From Verrucomicrobiota bacterium (lineage in GTDB: Bacteria > Verrucomicrobiota > Verrucomicrobiia > Limisphaerales > UBA1096): a stretch of 5,363 nt of DNA. Location of the stretch: contig JASLKI010000394.1 of assembly GCA_030747575.1 (NCBI GenBank), forward strand, positions 1 through 5,363, written 5' to 3'. The notes beneath the pieces were generated by a model. It was not told the DNA's origin and made no database searches. It saw nothing but the letters and a program-made list of their open reading frames with translations. A program made the translations under genes and the position numbers. Positions 1 through 5,363 of this stretch are shown one piece after another (positions within the stretch are counted from its first letter, which is position 1; every line of letters starts with the position of its first letter).

Positions 1-822
1 ATCCGGCGCGTTGAGCAGGCGCAGAAGGACGGCCTGCAGATCACCGCCGACATGTACACATACAACGCCAGTTCCACCGGCTTGACCGGCGTGATCCCGA
101 CGTGGGTGCAGGAGGGCGGGCACGAGGCGTGGATGAACCGCATGCGTGAACCCGAGGCGCGCAAGCGGCTGCTCGGCGACCTGCGCGAGCAACTCGCCAA
201 CCAGCCGCCGGAAGGCATCATGATGGTAGGGTTCGAGAACGAGGAGCTGGGCAAAAAATTCATGGGCAAAACCGTCGCCGAGGCGGCTCGCATCCGGGGC
301 CAGTCGCCGGAGGACGCCATCATCGACCTCGTACTCGAGGACAACAGCCGCATCCAGTGTGTTTACTTCAGCATGTCGATGGACAACATCCGCAAAAAAA
401 TCGCGCTCCCGTGGGTGTCGTTCTGCTCCGACTCCGCCTCGCTCGACCCGGCCAACGCTACCGACATGACCCACCCACGCGCGTACGGCAGCTTCGCCCG
501 CGTGCTGGGGAAATTCTCGCGAGATGAAAAAATCATCCCGCTACGGGAGGCGATTCGGCGGCTGACATCCTTCCCCGCTGCGAACCTGAAAATCAGAAAT
601 CGGGGCAGTCTGAAAACCGGTTACTTCGCCGATGTCGTTGTGTTCGATCCCGAGACCGTCACCGATCATGCGACATTCAAGGAGCCACACCAGTTTTCCA
701 CCGGCGTAGCGCACGTCTTCGTGAATGGTGTGCAGGTGTTGAAGGCCGGCGAGCACACCGGCGCCAAGCCCGGCCGGGTCGTTCGCGGCCCGGGCTGGAA
801 AGGCCACCTCAAGTCGGAGTAA
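1..822 (+). CDS. N-acyl-D-amino-acid deacylase (D-aminoacylase), C-terminal part
   Basis: This is the last 273 codons of a longer gene whose start lies off the left edge; it ends at TAA 820-822. The family are zinc-dependent amidohydrolase-superfamily enzymes that remove the acyl group from N-acyl-D-amino acids, usually about 480-540 residues long, so roughly half is present. The visible half reads into the barrel at 'ITADMYTYNASSTG' (residues 14-27). It carries the 'LPWVSFCSDS' segment (residues 136-145), where Asp144 matches the conserved catalytic, metal-binding aspartate of the family. 'HPRAYGSFARVLG' (from residue 158) follows, and then the composite beta-sandwich tail with 'GYFADVVVFDPETV'. 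The metal-ligand histidines of the N-terminal half are outside the window. No frameshift is visible. The gene converges on the amidohydrolase at 1058-2305. Family assignment is firm; which D-amino acid is preferred (neutral, Glu or Asp) cannot be told. Confidence 0.9.
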   Translation: MRRVEQAQKDGLQITADMYTYNASSTGLTGVIPTWVQEGGHEAWMNRMREPEARKRLLGDLREQLANQPPEGIMMVGFENEELGKKFMGKTVAEAARIRGQSPEDAIIDLVLEDNSRIQCVYFSMSMDNIRKKIALPWVSFCSDSASLDPANATDMTHPRAYGSFARVLGKFSRDEKIIPLREAIRRLTSFPAANLKIRNRGSLKTGYFADVVVFDPETVTDHATFKEPHQFSTGVAHVFVNGVQVLKAGEHTGAKPGRVVRGPGWKGHLKSE

Positions 823-1057
823 TCCAGTCCAAGTTCAGCCGCCGCCTGGCCGAGGGCTAATTGGCAACTCCAAGTAGAACCAGCAAAGTAAAAAGGGAGA
901 GAATTTTTTTCATGTCTTCATTGTAGCACGATGATGTGAATCAATTGGCCGACACAAATCGATATACATAGTGAATGTCATATGAGTTATAAAAATCAAA
1001 AAACCCTTTGTGATAGGCAGTAGTCCGGTATCGGGATGGTTGGATGGAAGGGCCTCT
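823..1057. other. AT-rich convergent intergenic region
   Basis: This is 235 bp between the 3' ends of two converging genes, with no supported coding sequence. The stretch 895-1010 is clearly richer in A and T than the flanking genes and contains a T7 run (905-911) and A-rich tracts (991-1003). It probably holds transcription termination signals for both genes, but I see no strong GC-rich hairpin. The purine run 'GGGAGAG' before an ATG at 912 looks like a ribosome binding site, but the frame that follows stops after four codons. Confidence 0.6.
998..1052 (-). terminator. Possible weak terminator of the minus-strand operon
   Basis: Downstream of the amidohydrolase stop codon, reading the minus strand, CCCTT (1052-1048) can pair with AAGGG (1008-1004). 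That arm is followed at once by a T6 run and a further T-rich stretch. The stem is only about 5 bp and the loop about 39 nt, so this is a poor intrinsic terminator. The position and the T tract are the only support. Confidence 0.2.
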
Positions 1058-2305
1058 TTATAACGATAGTTTGTGTATGACTCCATCCTTCATGATGACA
1101 CGGAGATTTTCACGATCGAGCAGCACCTTTGGGTTGGACAAGGGATCGCCCTTTACCAGTAAAAGATCGGCAAGGAAGCCCTGCTTCACTTGGCCAAGGC
1201 GGCCGGGCATGTCCATTGCTTCCCCCCCATTCTTTGTCATTGTGAGGATCGATTCCATGTTTGTCATGCCGCAGTGTCGGATGAAGTGATCCAGGTCGCG
1301 GGCGTTTTGACCGTGTGGAGTGATCATGAAACCGTAATCGCCCCCGCCCAAAATCCTCACGCCGCGTTTCATCAGTTCCTTGATGCCTTTGACGGCGCTT
1401 TCGAGTTCCTCTCGGAATCCCATGGCCTTGACCTGTTCCTCGGTGAACCAGTCCGATCCCTCGTAGGCCGCAATGGCAGTGAAGCCGATGTTGGGACTGA
1501 CGAAGATCCAATCCTTGTTTGCCTCCAGCATGTCGAGGGCTTCCTCGTCGGCGTAGTTGGCGTGGTACACCACCTTGATGCCGTGCCGGACGCAGCGCTT
1601 GACCGACTCGGCGCTGCGGGCGTGGGCACTGAGCCGTTTGCCGTGGGCATGGGCAACCTCGGCGGCGGCGGCTACCTCCTCCTCGCTCATGATGGTGGTC
1701 TCGGAGCCGGCGTGCGGTACGAAGGAGTCGCCGGAGATCACCAACTTGATGATATCCACGCCTTCTCGGATGAGTTCCCGGGTGAGCCGCCGGTATTCCT
1801 CCGGGCCATCGGCCATGAGGGCCATGGAATCCACCTTGGGCATGTGAAGGGTGCGCATGTCGCCGAGCCCGCTGGTGACGGTCAGCCAAGGGGTTGCGGC
1901 CAGGAGGCGTGGACCGGGAATTTCGCCTTTCTGGATAGCGTTGCGGATCACGACATCGAGCCGCGGCTTGGCCGACGCGGCGCTGATGCAGCTTGTGATG
2001 CCGTGGTCGAGATAGAGTCCGGCGTTGTGCATGGTGAGCAGGGTGTGCTCCTCGGGGGGGATTCGCCCCAGCGCAGCCAGGTCGTCGGTGTTGTCGATGC
2101 TCAGGTGCGCGTGCGACTCGACCAGGCCCGGCATCAGGGTGGTCCCGTCGCCACCGTCGATGATCTCTGCGCCGTCGCGTTGCAGAGATTCGCCTTCTCG
2201 GGCAACCGCAACGATCTCGTTGCCCTCCACCAGCACTTCCCCGCTGAAGGGTTCATCCCCGCTGCAGTCGAGCACGGTTACGTTTGTGAATAGATGTTTA
2301 CTCAT
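1058..2305 (-). CDS. Metal-dependent amidohydrolase, imidazolonepropionase-like
   Basis: A complete 415-residue enzyme of the amidohydrolase superfamily, in the branch usually annotated as imidazolonepropionase-like or Xaa-Pro dipeptidase-like hydrolases, which open cyclic amides or cleave dipeptides and lactams. The binuclear metal site looks complete: HxH at His65/His67 ('GLVESHAHLS'), a lysine fit to be carboxylated at Lys187 ('IIKLVISG'), His228 ('SAHARS'), His248 ('VYHAN') and Asp323 ('GGGDYGF'). Residues 1-60 and 370-415 form the usual beta-sandwich flanks, including 'GFLADLLLVKGDPL'. No signal peptide or membrane segment is seen, so it should be cytoplasmic. The ATG at 2305 starts directly at the family's conserved N-terminus and lies 3 nt after the aldolase stop, which implies co-transcription and probably translational coupling. 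No Shine-Dalgarno sequence is visible. The substrate is unknown; related enzymes hydrolyse many different amides, so the class is safe but the reaction is not. Confidence 0.88.
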   Translation of the reverse strand: MSKHLFTNVTVLDCSGDEPFSGEVLVEGNEIVAVAREGESLQRDGAEIIDGGDGTTLMPGLVESHAHLSIDNTDDLAALGRIPPEEHTLLTMHNAGLYLDHGITSCISAASAKPRLDVVIRNAIQKGEIPGPRLLAATPWLTVTSGLGDMRTLHMPKVDSMALMADGPEEYRRLTRELIREGVDIIKLVISGDSFVPHAGSETTIMSEEEVAAAAEVAHAHGKRLSAHARSAESVKRCVRHGIKVVYHANYADEEALDMLEANKDWIFVSPNIGFTAIAAYEGSDWFTEEQVKAMGFREELESAVKGIKELMKRGVRILGGGDYGFMITPHGQNARDLDHFIRHCGMTNMESILTMTKNGGEAMDMPGRLGQVKQGFLADLLLVKGDPLSNPKVLLDRENLRVIMKDGVIHKLSL

Positions 2306-2308
2306 TGG

Positions 2309-3073
2309 TCAGTCGTTTGGTGACGGTTTCAATTCATTCAGCAAATCCCGGGCGGCGTTCCCCAAGTGGAGGGTATCGACGCCGGCCAGGATCAAATTGT
2401 AACCCTTTTTAAGGTAGGGGTGCACCGCATCGGCGCTGACTCCAAAATAACCGATGGGCATGCCTGTGGACTGACAGGCATCAAAAACCCGTTCGATGGC
2501 ACCGACGACAGCCGGGTCGTCGAGCTGCCCCATTTTGCCGAGGCTGGCGGAAAGATCATACGGCCCAAGCATGATGCCATCGATCCCCTCGACGCGGACA
2601 ATTGACTCGATGTTTTCAACCGCCTCGATGTGTTCCGCCTGGACGAGGACGGCCACTTGTTCATTGGCTGTTTCCAGGTATTCCGCAAAGCGCATCCCGT
2701 AGCCGTGCGCCCGGCCGAGGCCCACGCCGCGAGTGCCCTGCGGCGAGTAGCGTGCATAGCGCACCACGTCTTGAGCCTGATCCACGGTGTTGACCTGCGG
2801 GGCGATGATTCCTGCCGCACCCAGGTCGAGTACTTTTTTGATCGGCACCTCCGTTGCGGCAGGCAATCGCACAACGCATGCAACCCGGTCGCCAACGGCT
2901 TGGAGGATGCCTTGAATGTCGCTGTACTCAAGGGAGCCGTGTTCGGCGTCCAGGAACAACCAGTCGAAACCGATGTCGGCCAAAATTTCTGCGGTGGCTG
3001 CCGTGGGGAGGGTGACCATGGTGCCAAGCAGCGTTTCGCCGCTTTTCAATCGTTGTCGAAAGTTCTTACTCAT
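2309..3073 (-). CDS. HpcH/HpaI family class II aldolase
   Basis: A complete 254-residue aldolase that reversibly splits 4-hydroxy-2-keto acids into pyruvate and an aldehyde. Relatives act on 4-hydroxy-2-oxoheptanedioate (HpaI), 2-keto-3-deoxy sugar acids (GarL) or 2-keto-3-deoxy-L-rhamnonate (RhmA/YfaU). Residues counted from the ATG at 3073 fall almost exactly on E. coli HpaI numbering: the Asp42/His45 pair ('LDAEH'), Arg69 ('VVRLP', HpaI Arg70), metal ligand Glu147 ('LVQAEH', HpaI Glu149) and metal ligand Asp173 ('GPYDLSAS', HpaI Asp175). This agreement favours the ATG at 3073 over an in-frame TTG at 3097, which would add eight residues. No signal peptide is seen, so it is cytoplasmic. It lies 36 nt after the phoD stop and 3 nt before the amidohydrolase, in the middle of a probable three-gene operon. 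The aldehyde partner is unknown: the loop after Arg69 reads 'PAATEV', where I recall a W-N-D-P type sequence in HpaI. Confidence 0.9.
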   Translation of the reverse strand: MSKNFRQRLKSGETLLGTMVTLPTAATAEILADIGFDWLFLDAEHGSLEYSDIQGILQAVGDRVACVVRLPAATEVPIKKVLDLGAAGIIAPQVNTVDQAQDVVRYARYSPQGTRGVGLGRAHGYGMRFAEYLETANEQVAVLVQAEHIEAVENIESIVRVEGIDGIMLGPYDLSASLGKMGQLDDPAVVGAIERVFDACQSTGMPIGYFGVSADAVHPYLKKGYNLILAGVDTLHLGNAARDLLNELKPSPND

Positions 3074-3087
3074 GACTGGTTGTGTGC

Positions 3088-3099
3088 GCTTGGCCAAGC
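3088..3099. repeat. 12-bp perfect palindrome in the phoD-aldolase gap
   Basis: GCTTGGCCAAGC reads the same on both strands. It sits between the phoD stop codon (3110-3112) and the aldolase ATG (3073) and covers the alternative TTG start. It could be an operator half or a short RNA hairpin. One perfect 12-mer palindrome is expected by chance in a window this size, so the location is the only reason to list it. Confidence 0.25.
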
Positions 3100-3109
3100 A
3101 TTTGGTTGT

Positions 3110-4696
3110 TTACGCCTTTTGCAGTTTGGGATTACCCGATTCAATCACCATGGAGGTGCGCTTGGTCACCTTACCTCCCGGTTTGGTTACCTTGTCCACC
3201 ACCATAAAATCGCTAGTCCAAGTCTCGGGAGTGAGTGTGCACCGGACATAGCCGCGTTGGCGATTGTGGAATTTGATGCAGGGATTATTGGACAACAACT
3301 TGTCGTGGTCCTTGATTTTATCCTGTCCATCGCCAGCGCTGGAAATCGATGTGCCAACAAACTCGGTGGCGACGACCGGTGTGTCCGGTTTGCGATCGTC
3401 CACTCGGAGTTCGTTGCCCCAGTTCATGTGAATGTCGCCGGTGAGGACCACCGGGTTGGCCACTTTGCGCTCAACCATGAAGCGCAGCAGGTCCATCCTC
3501 TCGTGGGCATAGCCGGGCCATTGATCCATGGAGTAGGTCATCGGAACGCCGTTGTTCGGCATGCCAACCATGGCCATCATTACCTGTTGGGCAAGCACGT
3601 TCCAAGTGCCACGGGATTGAATCAGCGATTGCTTTAGCCAGTTTCGCTGTGAGGCACCCAGCATGCTGTTATCTGGGTTCAGTGCGGCGGTGTTGATCGG
3701 TGATCGCTGGTCGTTGTTTGGCTGGTTACTCCGATATTGCCGCCCGTCAAGCACCATGAATTCTGCCAGTTGGCCAAACGAGGCCTTACGGTACAGTTGC
3801 AGATTTGGTCCGGTCGGAACGGAGGTGCGTCTCAGCGGCATATTCTCGTAAAAAGCCTGGTAGGCATTGGCTCGCCGGATCAGAAAGTCAGCCGGATCAG
3901 TCCCCTTCAACTCTGAAATATCATTTGCGTAATTATTATCACACTCATGGTCATCCCAGGTCACAAACCAAGGGCAGCGCAAATGCATATTTTGCAGCAG
4001 TTGATCGGACTTGTATTGTGCGTAGCGTACGCGGTACTCGGCAAGTGACTCAATTTCCTTACCGTGATGCAGGCGTACCTGTCCCTGGTTACCGGACTTA
4101 TATTCGTAGATATAGTCGCCAAGATGAAATACGAGATCCAGTTGGTCCTGTGCCATTCGTTCATAGGCTGTATAATATCCCTGTTCAAGACTCTGGCATG
4201 AGGCGAATGCAAATGTCAGCCGATCTGGCTTCGAGTCCGCTTTAGGCAATGTTCGCGTTCGGGCTATTGCACTCTCTTCATTACCGGCAGTGAACCTGTA
4301 CCAGTACCAGCGGTCGGGCTTGAGTTTGTTGACCTCTACATGGACAGAGTGCCCCAGCTGCGGAGTGGCGATTTCAGTGCCTGAAGCAACAACCTTTCCC
4401 ATCGATTCATCCTCGGCGACCTGCCACTTCACAGCAATCGGTTCGGGCTGCATGCCACCGTCAGGGTCCAATGGCTTTGGGGCGAGGCGGGTCCACAGTA
4501 CCACGCTGTTGCTATTCGGATCACCCGAGGCAATGCCAAGGGAAAAAGGATAGCTGGAGAACCGGGGATTATGGCGTGCCAAAGTTGAACATCCAATAAA
4601 AGGAATGCTGGACAACATAGTGGCGTAAGCTAGGAACAACCTTCTGCTGACGCCGCCTTCATGTCGAATCGCGTTGTGGATGGAGGATCTATTCAT
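3110..4696 (-). CDS. phoD: PhoD-family alkaline phosphatase/phosphodiesterase, Tat-exported
   Basis: A complete 528-residue enzyme of the PhoD family, which uses iron and calcium to release phosphate from mono- and diesters outside the cytoplasm. The N-terminus has a twin-arginine motif ('SRRLFLA', residues 17-23), a hydrophobic stretch and 'FIGC' ending at Cys36, which resembles a lipobox, so the product may be a Tat-exported lipoprotein. Residues about 46-150 form the PhoD N-terminal beta domain ('FSLGIASGDP', 'SVVLWTRLAP'). The metallophosphatase domain follows, with 'FASCQ' (Cys167, iron ligand in the family), 'HLGDYIYEY' (Asp194, Tyr195), 'TWDDHECDNN' (247-255), 'LDGRQYR' (from 316) and 'TGDIHMNW' (419-426). 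The ATG at 4696 places the Tat motif normally; no Shine-Dalgarno sequence precedes it. It is the first gene of the minus-strand operon and diverges from the sulfatase. Its base composition is noticeably lower in GC than its neighbours. The family is firm; a true phosphate-starvation role is not shown. Confidence 0.92.
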   Translation of the reverse strand: MNRSSIHNAIRHEGGVSRRLFLAYATMLSSIPFIGCSTLARHNPRFSSYPFSLGIASGDPNSNSVVLWTRLAPKPLDPDGGMQPEPIAVKWQVAEDESMGKVVASGTEIATPQLGHSVHVEVNKLKPDRWYWYRFTAGNEESAIARTRTLPKADSKPDRLTFAFASCQSLEQGYYTAYERMAQDQLDLVFHLGDYIYEYKSGNQGQVRLHHGKEIESLAEYRVRYAQYKSDQLLQNMHLRCPWFVTWDDHECDNNYANDISELKGTDPADFLIRRANAYQAFYENMPLRRTSVPTGPNLQLYRKASFGQLAEFMVLDGRQYRSNQPNNDQRSPINTAALNPDNSMLGASQRNWLKQSLIQSRGTWNVLAQQVMMAMVGMPNNGVPMTYSMDQWPGYAHERMDLLRFMVERKVANPVVLTGDIHMNWGNELRVDDRKPDTPVVATEFVGTSISSAGDGQDKIKDHDKLLSNNPCIKFHNRQRGYVRCTLTPETWTSDFMVVDKVTKPGGKVTKRTSMVIESGNPKLQKA

Positions 4697-4818
4697 CGTT
4701 TTGCTTAAATCGCCTTTTATGTGGGGAGACGGTTATCGCTTTGAGGGAAGTTTTCAAGCTGTCTTTGAGTGGGTCAGAGTTGACGGACGGGTTTGGGGCT
4801 GGAACGCTTTGCGAAACC
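4697..4818. promoter_or_regulatory. Divergent promoter region between phoD and the sulfatase
   Basis: This 122 bp spacer lies between two start codons facing away from each other, so it must contain the promoters of both unless the operon is transcribed from elsewhere. I found no convincing -35/-10 pair on either strand. The closest on the phoD strand is TTGAAA followed 14 nt later by GATAAC, which is a poor match and a poor spacing. No obvious operator palindrome or Pho-box-like repeat is seen. The plus-strand frame of the sulfatase stays open back to 4651, so its start could in principle lie further upstream. Confidence 0.45.
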
Positions 4819-5363
4819 GTGAATGTAAATTCATTTTTATCTCGCCTAGGCTTTGCTTGTGCACTGCTTGGGTTGGTATTGCCCTTGCCAAAAGCGGCAA
4901 AGTTGGGGCGGCCCAATTTTATCATCATCTTCTGTGATGACCTGGGCTATGCGGACATCGGGCCATTCGGCTCTGATAAACATCGCACTCCAAGCCTCGA
5001 CCGCATGGCGGAGGAGGGGCGCAAGTTCACCAGCTTTTACGTGACCAGCGGCGTTTGCTCACCGTCGCGCTCGTCGCTGATGACCGGCTGCTATCCCAAG
5101 CGCGTTGGCCTGCACCAGAACGAGAAGGGGCAGGGAGTTCTCTTCCCTGGCAATCAGCGCGGTCTTAATCCCAGTGAGATCACCATTGCTGAGGTTTTAA
5201 AGGCCAGAGGGTATGCCACCGGCATCGTTGGCAAGTGGCATCTGGGCGATCAGCCGGAATTCCTGCCGACGCGGCAGGGATTTGACTCCTACTTTGGTAT
5301 CCCGTTCTCGAACGATATGGGGCAGAAGGATCGGCCGACCAAGCTGTACCCGCCGCTGCCACT
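4819..5363 (+). CDS. Type I (formylglycine) sulfatase, N-terminal part
   Basis: The first 181 codons of a sulfatase that continues past the right edge; no stop is reached. The family hydrolyses sulfate esters of sugars, glycans or aryl compounds. The start is taken as GTG 4819 because it begins a good signal peptide: a short N-terminus with Arg9, a hydrophobic core at about residues 10-24, then 'PLPKAAKLG' before the mature domain opens with 'RPNFIIIFCDDLGYADIG'. Asp40 and Asp41 are the expected metal ligands. 'CSPSRSSLMTG' (80-90) fits the C-x-P-x-R signature in which the cysteine is oxidised to formylglycine, and 'GKWHLG' (138-143) gives the conserved Lys139 and His141. The protein should therefore act in the periplasm or outside the cell and needs a formylglycine-generating enzyme, not seen here. 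No ATG occurs in this frame between the upstream stop (4648-4650) and the domain, and no Shine-Dalgarno sequence is visible. It diverges from phoD. Confidence 0.9.
   Translation, partial: MNVNSFLSRLGFACALLGLVLPLPKAAKLGRPNFIIIFCDDLGYADIGPFGSDKHRTPSLDRMAEEGRKFTSFYVTSGVCSPSRSSLMTGCYPKRVGLHQNEKGQGVLFPGNQRGLNPSEITIAEVLKARGYATGIVGKWHLGDQPEFLPTRQGFDSYFGIPFSNDMGQKDRPTKLYPPLP

Noticed and set aside
861..890. TTGGCA at 861 as a possible -35 box.
   Set aside because: No acceptable -10 box at the right distance, and a plus-strand promoter here would drive no gene.
900..926. A GGGAGAG purine run followed by a T7 tract and an ATG at 912, resembling a gene start.
   Set aside because: The frame ends at TAG after four codons, and no homologous protein fragment is visible in any frame of the gap.
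1021..1036. CCGGTATCGG as a small hairpin near the end of the amidohydrolase.
   Set aside because: Only a 3 bp stem; too weak to act as a terminator by itself.
1190..2293. A long plus-strand open frame (367 codons) opposite the amidohydrolase.
   Set aside because: It lies antisense to a gene whose protein has all expected motifs; its translation looks like a low-complexity shadow with no recognisable domain, a common effect of GC-rich coding sequence.
2630..3637. A plus-strand open frame (335 codons) spanning the aldolase and the end of phoD on the opposite strand.
   Set aside because: It crosses two well-supported minus-strand genes and their junction and shows no protein-family motif.
4674..4937. 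Short plus- and minus-strand open frames covering the divergent spacer and the sulfatase start.
   Set aside because: They overlap the sulfatase signal peptide and core in the wrong frame or strand and have no recognisable features.

Overview
The window holds five protein-coding genes, two of them cut by the window edges, and no RNA genes, insertion sequences or CRISPR arrays that I can see. The encoded enzymes are typical of a heterotrophic bacterium that degrades complex organic matter. A formylglycine-type sulfatase next to a PhoD-type phosphatase, a HpcH/HpaI-type aldolase and two amidohydrolase-superfamily enzymes, together with the lack of Shine-Dalgarno sequences, suggests a member of the Planctomycetota/Verrucomicrobiota group. 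This is an inference from gene content and style, not from a marker gene.

Layout. Positions 1-822 (+) are the C-terminal part of an N-acyl-D-amino-acid deacylase (D-aminoacylase). An AT-rich gap of about 235 bp (823-1057) separates it from a convergent block of three minus-strand genes. In transcription order, these are a PhoD-family alkaline phosphatase/phosphodiesterase with a Tat-type signal (4696-3110), a HpcH/HpaI family class II aldolase (3073-2309) and an imidazolonepropionase-like metal-dependent amidohydrolase (2305-1058). The gaps inside the block are 36 nt and 3 nt, so it is probably one operon. A 122 bp divergent spacer (4697-4818) separates phoD from a plus-strand type I sulfatase. 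That gene starts at a GTG at 4819 with a clear signal peptide and runs off the right edge.

How the genes may work together. Two exported hydrolases (sulfatase and PhoD-like phosphatase) would strip sulfate and phosphate esters outside the cytoplasm. Three enzymes without visible export signals in what can be seen (aldolase and two amidohydrolases) would cleave small 2-keto acids and cyclic or acyl amides inside. Every metal- or substrate-binding residue I can place in the visible parts is intact, so these look like functional enzymes. The substrates cannot be read from the sequence. I found no convincing evidence of an entirely new system; the most useful leads are the operon pairing of PhoD, aldolase and amidohydrolase, the low-GC phoD gene inside a GC-richer neighbourhood, and the sulfatase with its non-ATG start.
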